From: RGIG3102 sp964369975
GTDB taxonomy: Bacteria > Bacillota > Clostridia > Oscillospirales > Ruminococcaceae
Direction of reading: 5' to 3'
Assembly (NCBI GenBank): GCA_964369975.1
Contig: CAYJFZ010000005.1
Coordinates: 1 to 64,000 of the forward strand
DNA: 64,000 nt
The notes below the pieces were generated by a model that was not told the DNA's origin, ran no database searches, and worked only from the letters and a program-made list of their open reading frames with translations. The position numbers and the translations under genes were made by a program. This document shows, piece by piece, positions 18,231-27,964 of the stretch (its first letter is position 1; every line of letters starts with the position of its first letter).

Positions 18231-18719
18231 ATGAAAAAAGTAGCTATTGTAATGGGAAGTGACAGCGATTTATCTGTAATGCAAAAAGCAGCAGATAAAT
18301 TAAAAGAGTTTGGTGTTGAGTATGAGATGAGGATAATGTCAGCACATAGGACTCCTAAAATCGCCTGTGAATTTTCAGAAAAAGCAAAAGAAAACGGATT
18401 TGCAGTTATCATAGCAGCCGCAGGTAAAGCTGCTCATTTAGCCGGAGTTTTAGCCGCTCACACTACTTTACCTGTTATAGGTGTGCCGATTAAATCCTCA
18501 ACTTTAGACGGGCTTGACTCTTTACTGTCTACAGTGCAAATGCCTTCTGGTATTCCTGTTGCAACTGTGGCTGTTGACGGAAGTGAAAACGCTGCCCTTT
18601 TAGCAGTTCAAATTTTAGCAGTTAGTGATAATGAATTAAATAAGAAATTTGAGCAATTTAAAATAGATATGCAAAATGCAGTAATTGCAAAAGATGAAAA
18701 ATTAAACGGAGGAAAATAA
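18231..18719 (+). CDS. purE: N5-carboxyaminoimidazole ribonucleotide mutase
   Basis: 162 residues from the ATG at 18231, which follows GAGGAG; an in-frame ATG 39 bases earlier lies in the terminator. Class I PurE motifs are present: MGSDSDLSVM at 8-17, SAHRTP at 37-42 with catalytic His39, and AGKAAHLAGVLAAHT near 66-80. It converts N5-CAIR to CAIR in de novo purine synthesis. No purK or purC follows, unlike the common purE-purC order, so those steps are encoded elsewhere. The purM ATG follows the stop directly. Confidence 0.97.
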   Translation: MKKVAIVMGSDSDLSVMQKAADKLKEFGVEYEMRIMSAHRTPKIACEFSEKAKENGFAVIIAAAGKAAHLAGVLAAHTTLPVIGVPIKSSTLDGLDSLLSTVQMPSGIPVATVAVDGSENAALLAVQILAVSDNELNKKFEQFKIDMQNAVIAKDEKLNGGK

Positions 18720-19754
18720 ATGCAAGACTTTACACAAAGTTATAAAAATGCCGGTGTTGATGTAACTGCTGGCTACAAAGCAGTTGAACTTATGAAAGAA
18801 AGTGTGCAAAAAACATTTACTAAAAATGTCTTAACTGGGCTTGGTGGCTTTGGCGGAATGTTAAAATTAGACTTAGAGGGTATCGCTTCTCCTGTTTTAG
18901 TCTCAGGCACTGACGGCGTTGGGACAAAATTAAAAATCGCTTTTTTAAAAGACAAGCATGATACAGTAGGAATTGACTGCGTTGCTATGTGTGTAAATGA
19001 TATAGTATGTTGTGGTGCAAAGCCTTTATTGTTTTTAGACTACATCGCAACAGGCAAAAATGTCCCTGAAAAAATGGCTGAAATCGTAAAAGGCATTTCA
19101 GAGGGCTGTATTCAAGCTAGCTGTAGCTTAATTGGCGGCGAAACTGCTGAGATGCCGGGCTTTTATACTAACGATGAGTACGACCTTGCCGGCTTTAGCA
19201 CAGGTGTTGTTGATGAAAATAAAATCATAGATAATACAGCTGTACAAGAAGGCGATGTTATCATCGCCCTACCTTCAAGCGGTGTTCACTCAAACGGCTT
19301 TTCTTTAATAAGAAAGATATTTAATATAGATGATAAATTTAATGATATATATGTAGAAAGCATTCAAAGCAGTGTTTTAGATGCTCTTTTAGTGCCTACA
19401 AAAATTTATGTAAAGCCTATTTTAAACTTACTTAAAGAAGTGAATGTTCATTCAATAGCACATATTACAGGAGGCGGATTTTTTGAAAATATCCCTCGCT
19501 GTCTTCCACAAGGCCTATCTGCAAAAATCAAAAAAAGTGATGTTCGTGTTCTACCTATTTTTGATTTAATTATGAACACAGGTGCTGTGCCTTTAGAGGA
19601 TATGTACTCAACTTTTAATATGGGCGTTGGCATGGTAGTTACTGTAAGTAAAAAAGATGCTGGAAAAACTTTAAAACTTTTAAAAGAAAACGGTGAAGAC
19701 GCTTATATATTAGGCGAAGTTATCAAAGGCGATAACGAGGTTGTTTTATGCTAA
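18720..19754 (+). CDS. purM: Phosphoribosylformylglycinamidine cyclo-ligase (AIR synthetase)
   Basis: 344 residues, standard length. Motifs include AGVDVTAGYKAVELMK at the start, GTDGVGTKLKIAF near 62-74, GGETAEMPGFY near 140 and HITGGGFFENIPR near 243. It closes FGAM to AIR using ATP, in the cytoplasm. The ATG abuts the purE stop and the 3' end overlaps purN by 7 bases (ATGCTAA), so translation is coupled. Confidence 0.97.
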   Translation: MQDFTQSYKNAGVDVTAGYKAVELMKESVQKTFTKNVLTGLGGFGGMLKLDLEGIASPVLVSGTDGVGTKLKIAFLKDKHDTVGIDCVAMCVNDIVCCGAKPLLFLDYIATGKNVPEKMAEIVKGISEGCIQASCSLIGGETAEMPGFYTNDEYDLAGFSTGVVDENKIIDNTAVQEGDVIIALPSSGVHSNGFSLIRKIFNIDDKFNDIYVESIQSSVLDALLVPTKIYVKPILNLLKEVNVHSIAHITGGGFFENIPRCLPQGLSAKIKKSDVRVLPIFDLIMNTGAVPLEDMYSTFNMGVGMVVTVSKKDAGKTLKLLKENGEDAYILGEVIKGDNEVVLC

Positions 19755-20350
19755 ATATTGCAGTGTTAATTTCAGGCTCTGGCTCTAATTTACAAGCGAT
19801 TATTGATAAAAAAAACATAGGCGATATGAAAAATGTAAACATCGCCTGTGTTATTTCTAATAAATCGAGTGCTTATGGCTTAATTCGTGCAAAAGAAAAT
19901 AACATCCCAGCCTTTGCTATATTAAAAAAAGACTATGAAAATTTTGATTTATGGCAAAAAGCCTTAATAAAAAAGCTAAGAGAATATAAAATCGACTTAG
20001 TTGTTTTAGCTGGTTTTTTAACTATATTGACAGATGAATTCATAAATGAATTTGATAAAAAAATCATCAATGTTCACCCCTCTTTAATTCCCTCATTTTG
20101 CGGCGAAGGCTACTATGGCTTAGCAGTTCATACAGCCGCTTTAAAAAAGGGGGTAAAGGTTTCAGGGGCTACTGTCCATTATGTGGATAGTGGAGTTGAC
20201 ACTGGTGAAATAATACTGCAAAAGGCAGTAGAAGTATTAAAAACAGATGATGCCCATTCTTTACAACAAAGGATAATGCAAGAAGCAGAGTGGCATATTT
20301 TGCCTATGGCTATAAAACAAATCGCAGATGAAAAGGAAAATAATAAATGA
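19748..20350 (+). CDS. purN: Phosphoribosylglycinamide formyltransferase
   Basis: 200 residues. Substrate and folate-binding motifs are visible: LISGSGSNLQAIID at 8-21, VISNKSSAYGL near 36, VVLAGFLTIL near 83-92, NVHPSLIPSFCGEGYYG near 106-122 with catalytic Asn/His, and HYVDSGVDTGEII near 137-149 with the catalytic Asp. It formylates GAR using 10-formyl-THF. It overlaps purM by 7 bases and the next gene by 4 (ATGA). Confidence 0.96.
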   Translation: MLNIAVLISGSGSNLQAIIDKKNIGDMKNVNIACVISNKSSAYGLIRAKENNIPAFAILKKDYENFDLWQKALIKKLREYKIDLVVLAGFLTILTDEFINEFDKKIINVHPSLIPSFCGEGYYGLAVHTAALKKGVKVSGATVHYVDSGVDTGEIILQKAVEVLKTDDAHSLQQRIMQEAEWHILPMAIKQIADEKENNK

Positions 20351-21042
20351 TGAATATTCTTTCTTATTTAAAGGGAAAATCTTACCCAGGTAGAGGTATT
20401 TTTATAGGTAAAAGTAAAGAGAACTTTGTTTGCTCATACTTTATTATGGGTAGGAGTGAAAACTCAAAGAATAGGGTTTTTGAAGAAACTGAAAACGGTA
20501 TAAGAACAAAGGCGTTTTGCGAAGAAAAATTATCAGACCCTTCTTTAATTATCTATAATCCTGTTATCAATTACAAAGATAAATTAATAATAACAAATGG
20601 AGACCAAACTAATACAATCTATGATTTTTTAAAAGAGGATAAAACTTTTAAACAAGCTTTAAAAACAAGGAGTTTTGAGCCGGATAAGCCAAACTATACT
20701 CCAAGAATTTCAGCTATAGTTTATGATGATTTTACTTTTGAGATGAGTATATTAAAAAGTGATGAAGGCGATGATAGCCAATGTCTAAGATATTTTTTTG
20801 AATATGAAAACTTGCCTGTAAATACTGCAAGGCTAATACATACTTATGAAGATGATGGAGCTGTTTTACCCTCATTTATAGGTGAAGCTAAAAAACTCTC
20901 ATTTAAAGAAGAAGGTATAGATGAATTTGCAAATAATTTATGGGATAGCTTAGATAGTGAAAACAAGGTGTCTTTATATACTCATTTTATAAATATTAAA
21001 ACAAAATCAGTTACAACAAAAATCATAAATAAAAATAAATAG
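20347..21042 (+). CDS. IMP cyclohydrolase, stand-alone PurO-like type
   Basis: 231 residues of the IMP_cyclohyd type, the family that replaces the N-terminal domain of bifunctional PurH in archaea and in many Clostridia. Typical blocks are SYPGRGIFIG near 12-21, YFIMGRSENSKNRVF near 31-45, YNPVINY and TNGDQTNTIYDFL near 86-98. It closes FAICAR to IMP. The start overlaps the purN stop; the second of two adjacent ATG codons may be used. The following gene supplies the formyltransferase half. Confidence 0.88.
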   Translation: MMNILSYLKGKSYPGRGIFIGKSKENFVCSYFIMGRSENSKNRVFEETENGIRTKAFCEEKLSDPSLIIYNPVINYKDKLIITNGDQTNTIYDFLKEDKTFKQALKTRSFEPDKPNYTPRISAIVYDDFTFEMSILKSDEGDDSQCLRYFFEYENLPVNTARLIHTYEDDGAVLPSFIGEAKKLSFKEEGIDEFANNLWDSLDSENKVSLYTHFINIKTKSVTTKIINKNK

Positions 21043-21051
21043 GAGCTTTAT

Positions 21052-22230
21052 ATGAAAGAATTAGTTTTGAAATACGGCTGTAACCCTAATCAAAAACCTG
21101 CAAAAATATATATGAAAAATAGCAAGGATTTGCCCCTAACTGTACTAAACTCAAACCCTGGCTACATCAATTTATTAGATGCTTTAAATGCTTATCAATT
21201 AGTAAAAGAATTAAAACAAGCTACCGGTTATGCAGCTGCTACTTCTTTTAAACATGTAAGTCCGGCAGGTGCTGCCTTAGGCTATGAATTAAGCGCTGAG
21301 GATAAAAAAGTGTTTTTTGTAGATGAATCTTTAGATTTATCCCCTATTGCCTGTGCTTATATAAGGGCAAGAGGCACTGATAGGATGTCGTCTTTTGGCG
21401 ATTTTATCGCTTTATCTGATGAGTGCGATGAAGCTTGTGCAAGATATATTTTAAAAGAAGTATCCGATGGTATTATAGCCCCTTCTTATTCGCAAAAAGC
21501 CTTAGAACTTCTTAAAGGCAAAAGAAAAGGAAATTACACAATAATACAAATTGATGAAGATTACACTCCTGAGTTAGTTGAAGAAAAAGATGTTTTTGGT
21601 ATAACCTTTAGCCAAAATAGAAACAACTTAGCTATAAATGAAGACCTATTTAACGAAATAGTAACTAAAAATAAAGACCTTCCAAAAAAGGCTTTAAATG
21701 ACTTAGTTTTAGGAATGATAACCTTAAAATACACTCAGTCTAACTCTATTTGCTACACAAAAGATGGGCAAACAATAGGTGTAGGCGCAGGCCAGCAATC
21801 AAGAATTCACTGCACTCGCTTAGCTGGCGATAAGGCTGATGTTTATAATCTGCGCAGACATCCAAAGGTGCAAAGTTTAAATTTTGTTGATAAAATTTCA
21901 AGGGCAGATAGAGATAATGCCATTGATGTTTATATCTCAAACGAATATGAAGATGTACTAAAAGATGGCATTTGGCAAGAAAAATTCAAAACAAAACCAG
22001 AAGTTTTAACCTTAGAAGAAAAGAAAGAATACTTAAAAACAATTACAGATGTAAGCCTATCTTCCGATGCGTTTTTACCTTTTGGGGATAATATATTAAG
22101 AGCTTATAAAAGTGGTGTAAAGTTCGTAGCCCAAGCAGGTGGCAGTGTCCGTGATGACAATGTTATTAATACCTGCGATGATTTAGATATGGTAATGTGC
22201 TTTACGCATACTCGCCTTTTCCACCACTAA
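21052..22230 (+). CDS. purH: AICAR transformylase (formyltransferase-only PurH)
   Basis: 392 residues, shorter than the about 510-residue bifunctional PurH because it lacks the cyclohydrolase domain. Transformylase motifs are visible: LKYGCNPNQKPA at 6-17, SFKHVSPAGAALG near 64-76 with the catalytic Lys-His pair, DRMSSFGDFIALSD near 105-118, and IGVGAGQQSRIHCTRLAGDKA near 242-262. It transfers formyl from 10-formyl-THF to AICAR. AGGAGC precedes the start. The cyclohydrolase is the preceding gene, so the last two steps to IMP are on separate proteins. The symbol refers to the transformylase part only. Confidence 0.92.
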   Translation: MKELVLKYGCNPNQKPAKIYMKNSKDLPLTVLNSNPGYINLLDALNAYQLVKELKQATGYAAATSFKHVSPAGAALGYELSAEDKKVFFVDESLDLSPIACAYIRARGTDRMSSFGDFIALSDECDEACARYILKEVSDGIIAPSYSQKALELLKGKRKGNYTIIQIDEDYTPELVEEKDVFGITFSQNRNNLAINEDLFNEIVTKNKDLPKKALNDLVLGMITLKYTQSNSICYTKDGQTIGVGAGQQSRIHCTRLAGDKADVYNLRRHPKVQSLNFVDKISRADRDNAIDVYISNEYEDVLKDGIWQEKFKTKPEVLTLEEKKEYLKTITDVSLSSDAFLPFGDNILRAYKSGVKFVAQAGGSVRDDNVINTCDDLDMVMCFTHTRLFHH

Positions 22231-22244
22231 AGGAGATTATTTAT

Positions 22245-23510
22245 ATGAAGATATTAGTCGTTGGCTCTGGTGGCAGAGAGCATGCCACACTTAAAAGCCT
22301 TAACAAAAATCAAAATGAGTTATACTGCGCACCGGGGAATGCAGGTATTGCAAATATAGCTTCCTGCGTGGATATTAAATCAAATGACATTGTAGGCATA
22401 ACAAATTTTGCAAAAGAAAATAAAATTGACTTAGTTGTAGTAAGCCAAGATGAGCCTTTAGTCTTAGGTATGGTAGACGAGCTTGAAAAAGCTGGTATCC
22501 GCTCTTTTGGGCCTAATAAAGCTGCTGCTATAATTGAGGGTAGCAAGGCTTTTTCAAAAAATTTAATGAAAAAATACAATATACCTACTGCAAAGTATGA
22601 AAACTTTACATCTTCTAAAGAAGCAATAGCTTATTTAGAAAAAGAAAATTCTTATCCTACTGTTATTAAAGCAAGTGGCCTTGCCTTAGGAAAAGGCGTT
22701 ATCATCGCACAAAATGAAAAAGAGGCAAAAGAAGCTGTTATAGATATGCTTGATAACTCAAAATTTGGCGAAAGCAGTAAAGAAATAGTAATTGAAGAAT
22801 TTTTACAAGGCGTTGAAGTTTCTGTTTTAGCTTTTTGCGATGGCAAAACTATCCGTCCTTTAATCAGCGCTAAAGACCACAAAAGAGCCTTTGATAATGA
22901 TGAGGGCTTAAATACTGGCGGTATGGGCGTTATAGCCCCAAATCCCTACTATACAAAAGAAATCGAAAAACAAGCCTTTGAAAAAATATTCACTCCTACA
23001 ATAGAAGCGATGAATAAAGAAGGCAGAAAATTTAAAGGCGTTTTATACTTTGGCTTAATGCTCACAGATAAAGGGCCTTATGTAATAGAATATAACTGCC
23101 GCTTAGGTGACCCTGAAGCTCAAGTTTGCCTTTCTTTACTAAAAACTGATTTATTGCAGATAATGAATGCTGTAATTGATGAAAAATTACACGAAGTTGA
23201 ATTTGAAAACAGCGATGAGGGGGCAATAGTAGTAATGCTTTGCTCAGGTGGCTATCCTTTAGATTATAAAAAAGGCTATGTAATAAACGGCTTAGATGAA
23301 AAAGGTCAAAACGAAAATTTTGATTTTATTTTTCACTCAGGTACTGCAAAAAATGAAAATGGACAATATACCTCAAATTCAGGTAGGGTATTAGGCTTAG
23401 TAGCAAAGGGTGAAAATGTTTTAAAGGCAAAAGAAAAATTATATAGTAATATTAAAAAAGTAAACTTTGAGGATTGTTTTTATCGTAGTGATATCGGAGG
23501 GAAAAATTAA
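22245..23510 (+). CDS. purD: Phosphoribosylamine-glycine ligase (GAR synthetase)
   Basis: 421 residues from the ATG at 22245, placed after AAGGAGATT; the frame is open 48 bases further but lies inside the previous gene's end. ATP-grasp motifs: MKILVVGSGGREHA at the start, VIKASGLALGKGV near 139-151, DEGLNTGGMGVIAP near 218-231 and YFGLMLTDKGPYVIEYNCRLGDPEAQ near 268-293. It joins phosphoribosylamine and glycine. The purL ATG overlaps its stop (TAATG). Confidence 0.96.
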   Translation: MKILVVGSGGREHATLKSLNKNQNELYCAPGNAGIANIASCVDIKSNDIVGITNFAKENKIDLVVVSQDEPLVLGMVDELEKAGIRSFGPNKAAAIIEGSKAFSKNLMKKYNIPTAKYENFTSSKEAIAYLEKENSYPTVIKASGLALGKGVIIAQNEKEAKEAVIDMLDNSKFGESSKEIVIEEFLQGVEVSVLAFCDGKTIRPLISAKDHKRAFDNDEGLNTGGMGVIAPNPYYTKEIEKQAFEKIFTPTIEAMNKEGRKFKGVLYFGLMLTDKGPYVIEYNCRLGDPEAQVCLSLLKTDLLQIMNAVIDEKLHEVEFENSDEGAIVVMLCSGGYPLDYKKGYVINGLDEKGQNENFDFIFHSGTAKNENGQYTSNSGRVLGLVAKGENVLKAKEKLYSNIKKVNFEDCFYRSDIGGKN

Positions 23511-26500
23511 TGGTATATAGAGTTTATGTTAGTAAAAAAGATGAATTTAGTAATGAAGACAAGGCAGTTTTTCAAGATTTAAAAAATACTTTAGGCATAA
23601 CAGCTTTAAAAAAAGTTAAGATATACAATAGGTACGATGTTGAAAATATTACAAAAAAAGATTTTGACATAGCTGTAAAATCTGTGTTCTCAGAGCCTGT
23701 TGTAGATGATGTTACCTTTAAAGTAGCTTTTGATGAAAATAGCTTTGCTGTCCAGCTTTTAGCTGGCCAATTTGACCAAAGAGCCGACAGCGCCCAGCAA
23801 TGTATACAATTTATAACTGCTAAAAAACTACCCTTAGTAAGATATGCAAAGGTGTATAAACTTTTTGGCAACTTATCAATTAACGATATCCAAGCAATCA
23901 AAACTTATTTAGTAAATCCAATAGAGTCTCGCATAGTCTCATTAGATGAAGTAACAAGCCTTGCCCTTGAATATCAAGAGGGTGAAGCTACTCCTATAAT
24001 AAAGGGCTTTAACGATTTAAAAGGCGATGAAATAGATGTATTTATAAAGCAATACTCCCTTGCTATGGATAAGGAAGATGTACTATTTTCTCAAAACTAT
24101 TTTAAGAATACAGAAAAAAGAAACCCTACTTTAACAGAGCTTAAAGTTATAGATACTTACTGGTCAGACCATTGTCGCCACACTACTTTTTTTACTAATT
24201 TAACAGATGTGAAAATAGAAGATGCTACAATACAAAAAAGTTTTGATGAATATTTAAAAGTGAAAAACTCACTGTATCCAAACGGTAGAAAAGACACTTT
24301 AATGAACCTTGCTACGATAGCTGCAAAGCATTTAAAAGCAATAGGTAAATTAAAAAATCTTGATGAGAGTGATGAAGTAAACGCTTGTAGTGTGAAAATT
24401 GATGTAACAGCCGATGGCAAAAAAGAAAAATGGCTTTTAATGTTCAAAAACGAAACTCATAATCACCCAACAGAAATAGAGCCTTTTGGTGGAGCTGCTA
24501 CCTGCCTTGGCGGGGCTATTCGTGATCCATTATCAGGAAGAAGTTTTGTTTATCAAGCTATGCGTATCTCAGGCGCTGGCGATCCTCGAACCCCTTTACA
24601 TAAAACTTTAAAAGGCAAATTATCTCAAAGAAAAATTTGCCAGAATGCTGCGAGTGGCTACTCCTCTTATGGCAATCAAATAGGCCTTGCAACAGGGCTT
24701 GTTAATGAAATATATCATCCTGGCTTTGTAGCAAAACGCTTAGAGCTTGGCGCAGTTATTGCAGCAGCACCACAAAAAAATGTAGTAAGAAAAACTCCTG
24801 TTGAGGGCGATGTTATCATCCTTTTAGGTGGCCTTACTGGTAGAGATGGCTGTGGTGGCGCTACTGGCTCATCTAAAGCTCACGACTTATCTTCTTTAGA
24901 AGAATGCGGAGCAGAAGTACAAAAAGGTAATGCGCCTGAAGAAAGAAAAATACAAAGATTATTTAGAAATCCAGTTGTTACTAAAATGATAAAAAGATGT
25001 AATGACTTTGGCGCTGGTGGCGTAAGCGTTGCTATAGGTGAGTTATGCGATAGCTTAATTATCGACCTTGACAAGGTGCCTAAAAAATACGAAGGCTTAA
25101 CAGCTACTGAAATCGCAATAAGCGAAAGCCAAGAAAGAATGGCAGTAGTAATAGCTCAAAAACATCTTAAAAAGTTTATAAAACTTGCAAAAGAAGAAAA
25201 CCTATTAGCTACTCATGTTGCCACTGTTACAAACACTGGCTACCTTGAAATGATATCTAAAAATAAAAAAGTAGTAAGTATTTCAAGAGAGTTTTTAGAT
25301 ACTTCCGGCGCTGAAAAGTTTTCAACTGCTTTAATTAAAAAGCAAAACTTTTCACTAAAAGCTGATGAATTTAGTGATGTTTATGAAAAATTTAATGAGG
25401 TATTAAGTGATATTAATATAGCCTCACAAAAAGGCCTAACTCAAAGATTTGACTCAACTGTTGGCGCTGGTAGTGTGTTAATGCCTTTAGGTGGTAAAAA
25501 CCAATTAACTCCTATTCAAGCGATGGTAGCAAAAATAAACAGCGATGAAAAAGATATTAAAACAGCAAGTATAATGAGCTATGGTTTTGATCCGTATTTA
25601 GCCGAGCAAAGCCCATACTACGCAGCCTACTACGCTGTAATCTCATCAGTTGCAAAAATTGTAGCCACTGGTGGTGATATTCAAAAAACTTACCTTTCTT
25701 TCCAAGAATACTTTGAAAGATTAAGAAAAGAGCCTCTTCGCTGGGGCAAGCCTTTATCTGCTTTACTCGGCGCTTTTGAAGCTCAATTAAACCTTGAAAT
25801 TGGCGCAATCGGTGGCAAAGACAGTATGAGTGGTAGTTTTGAAAACTTAGATGTCCCTCCTTCATTAGTGTCCTTTGCTGTAAGTGTTAGTGAAGTGGAT
25901 AATGTTATATCTCCTGAATTTAAAAAAGCTGGCTCTAATTTATATATTATAAGACCTTTAAAAGATGAAAATGGCTTATACAACCCACACAGCCTTAAAA
26001 AGACTTATAAGCAAATCCAAAAAGCTATTAAATCAAAACGCATACTTTCTGCTTGGGCAATAGGCGCAGGCGGTATAGCAGAAGCTATTTCAAAAATGGC
26101 ATTTGGTAATGACATCGGCGTTAAAATAAAAGGCGAAGTATCACAAGAAGATTTATTCTTAAAAGACTACGGTGCAATCTTAGTAGAGACTGATGCTGTT
26201 TTAAGATTTGGTAAAAAAATCGGCGAAACTATACAAAAACCAGTCATAATCTATAAGCGCAAAAACTTAAAATTGAAAAAATTAAAAGATGTATGGCAAG
26301 CTCCTTTAGAAGAAGTATATCCTACTAAAACACAAGAGCAAAAAGCTGAAAAACTACAAACTATATCCTACACCGCCCCTATTAAAAAACTTTCACCACA
26401 AATAAAAGTAGCCACTCCAAAAGTTTTAATCCCTGTATTCCCTGGCACTAACAGCGAGTACGACTTAGCAAAGGCTTTTGCAAAACAAGGGGCAAAAACT

Positions 26501-27214
26501 GAAATATTTGTAGTGAAAAATCAAAGCGCAAGCGATATAAAACAAACAGCAAGAGACCTTGCTGATAAATTAAAAACAAGTAATATTTTAGCTATCCCTG
26601 GTGGATTTTCTGGTGGTGATGAGCCAGACGGAAGTGCAAAGTTTATAATTTCAATGCTTAAAAATCCATTAATCGCTGAAGAAATTACTAATCTTTTAGA
26701 AGCTCGTGACGGCTTGTGTTTGGGTATATGTAATGGTTTTCAAGCCCTTGTAAAATTAGGCTTAGTGCCTTATGGTAAGATAATGAGTCCAAGTGAAGAT
26801 ATGCCAACGCTTACTTTTAACAGTATTTCTCGCCATCAATCAGGCCTTGCCCCTACAAGGGTAAGCAGTGTAAAATCTCCTTGGCTGATGTATCATAATG
26901 TTGGCGATACAGCCTTAGCAGCCTTAAGCCACGGTGAGGGCAGATTTATAGCTAACGATGCTACCTTAAAATCAATGATTGAAAACGGACAAATTGCAAC
27001 TCAATATATTGATACTGATAAAAATGCAACAAGTGATATTAATTTTAACTTAAATAACTCTCATCTTGCTATTGAGGGTATCACATCACCTGACGGTAGA
27101 GTTTTTGGTAAGATGCTTCATAGCGAAAGATACGAAGAAAACAACTTTAAAAATGTTCCTGATAATAAGCCTTTAAATATATTTAAAGGCGCAGTTGATT
27201 ATTTTACAAAGTAA
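23510..27214 (+). CDS. purL: Phosphoribosylformylglycinamidine synthase, single-chain PurL with glutaminase
   Basis: 1234 residues: the fused large form, not the small PurS/PurQ/PurL set of Bacillus. The synthase part carries SDHCRHTTFFTN near 220, FKNETHNHPTEIEPFGGAATC near 316 and GGLTGRDGCGGATGSSKAHD near 440. A class I glutamine amidotransferase follows, with IPGGFSGGD near 1040, nucleophile Cys1074 in LGICNGFQAL, and a late HGEGRF block. It converts FGAR to FGAM. It is the last gene of the operon and a terminator lies directly behind. purF, purC, purK and purB are not in the operon. Confidence 0.97.
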   Translation: MVYRVYVSKKDEFSNEDKAVFQDLKNTLGITALKKVKIYNRYDVENITKKDFDIAVKSVFSEPVVDDVTFKVAFDENSFAVQLLAGQFDQRADSAQQCIQFITAKKLPLVRYAKVYKLFGNLSINDIQAIKTYLVNPIESRIVSLDEVTSLALEYQEGEATPIIKGFNDLKGDEIDVFIKQYSLAMDKEDVLFSQNYFKNTEKRNPTLTELKVIDTYWSDHCRHTTFFTNLTDVKIEDATIQKSFDEYLKVKNSLYPNGRKDTLMNLATIAAKHLKAIGKLKNLDESDEVNACSVKIDVTADGKKEKWLLMFKNETHNHPTEIEPFGGAATCLGGAIRDPLSGRSFVYQAMRISGAGDPRTPLHKTLKGKLSQRKICQNAASGYSSYGNQIGLATGLVNEIYHPGFVAKRLELGAVIAAAPQKNVVRKTPVEGDVIILLGGLTGRDGCGGATGSSKAHDLSSLEECGAEVQKGNAPEERKIQRLFRNPVVTKMIKRCNDFGAGGVSVAIGELCDSLIIDLDKVPKKYEGLTATEIAISESQERMAVVIAQKHLKKFIKLAKEENLLATHVATVTNTGYLEMISKNKKVVSISREFLDTSGAEKFSTALIKKQNFSLKADEFSDVYEKFNEVLSDINIASQKGLTQRFDSTVGAGSVLMPLGGKNQLTPIQAMVAKINSDEKDIKTASIMSYGFDPYLAEQSPYYAAYYAVISSVAKIVATGGDIQKTYLSFQEYFERLRKEPLRWGKPLSALLGAFEAQLNLEIGAIGGKDSMSGSFENLDVPPSLVSFAVSVSEVDNVISPEFKKAGSNLYIIRPLKDENGLYNPHSLKKTYKQIQKAIKSKRILSAWAIGAGGIAEAISKMAFGNDIGVKIKGEVSQEDLFLKDYGAILVETDAVLRFGKKIGETIQKPVIIYKRKNLKLKKLKDVWQAPLEEVYPTKTQEQKAEKLQTISYTAPIKKLSPQIKVATPKVLIPVFPGTNSEYDLAKAFAKQGAKTEIFVVKNQSASDIKQTARDLADKLKTSNILAIPGGFSGGDEPDGSAKFIISMLKNPLIAEEITNLLEARDGLCLGICNGFQALVKLGLVPYGKIMSPSEDMPTLTFNSISRHQSGLAPTRVSSVKSPWLMYHNVGDTALAALSHGEGRFIANDATLKSMIENGQIATQYIDTDKNATSDINFNLNNSHLAIEGITSPDGRVFGKMLHSERYEENNFKNVPDNKPLNIFKGAVDYFTK

Positions 27215-27228
27215 ATTTTCATAAAAAT

Positions 27229-27268
27229 AAAAACAAGCTGATGCTTTGTAGCAGTCAGCTTGTTTTTA
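27229..27268 (+). terminator. Intrinsic terminator of the purine operon
   Basis: AAAACAAGCTGA and TCAGCTTGTTTTTATTTT form a 12-bp stem. The A-rich left arm makes it bidirectional, serving the convergent P-loop kinase gene as well. Confidence 0.9.
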
Positions 27269-27270
27269 TT

Positions 27271-27792
27271 TTAAATTTTTATTAAATTTACATCAACAGT
27301 ATAGCTATCATCTATATAGATATAGTTAAGTTTTTTCTCTTTACACTGCTTTAAATTATTCTCATTATCTTTAATCAAATTTTCTTTTGTACACCATGAA
27401 TTATCATCACGATTTTCGATTTTGTTTGCATAAAGTAATATGTCCTCAAAATGCTCATTTATATAGTTTTTAGACATAACTAAGCAATAATATCTAATTT
27501 GAAGTAGGTATTCATTTGAAAAATCATTTTGCCAATCAAAAGGAATATAACAACCCTCAATAATTAAATTTTGATTATTTTCAATAGCGGTCTTTACTAT
27601 TCCTTTTACAATACTCCATAAATATGGTGTTAGCTCCTTATCATCGCTCACTGTCAGCTGTGTTTTACCACTGCGTATTAAACCCATTTTCAGATGGTCA
27701 ATAGATAGATAAGGATAAAAATATTTTTTTAGTAATTTTTGCGATAAAACTGTTTTCCCTGTATGCGAAGCGCCTGCAATTAAAATCACCAT
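27271..27792 (-). CDS. P-loop kinase-like ATPase
   Basis: 173 residues. It begins with a Walker A motif (LIAGASHTGKT, residues 4-14), then YPYLSIDHLKMGLIRS, typical of small-molecule kinases of the adenylate kinase/shikimate kinase type, and NLIIEGCYIPFDW near 75-87 as a Walker-B-like strand. Substrate unknown; a nucleotide or small phosphometabolite kinase is the family expectation. It is monocistronic and converges on purL. Confidence 0.75.
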   Translation of the reverse strand: MVILIAGASHTGKTVLSQKLLKKYFYPYLSIDHLKMGLIRSGKTQLTVSDDKELTPYLWSIVKGIVKTAIENNQNLIIEGCYIPFDWQNDFSNEYLLQIRYYCLVMSKNYINEHFEDILLYANKIENRDDNSWCTKENLIKDNENNLKQCKEKKLNYIYIDDSYTVDVNLIKI

Positions 27793-27964
27793 AAAGCCTA
27801 TCCCCTTTCAATTATCTAAATAATAATTGTGATTATTATAAGATAGTTGTTTGAAAAAAGCAAACAACTTTTTAAAATAGCAACTATTGGTTGCATAAAA
27901 TCAAAAGCTCTTTTCTTGTTTGTAACTAAGTTATCTTATATAATATTATTAGGAGGTGATAATA

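Noticed and set aside
27956..27964. GTG start for the XRE regulator
   Set aside because: The GTG is part of the ribosome site; the ATG at 27965 is well spaced from it.
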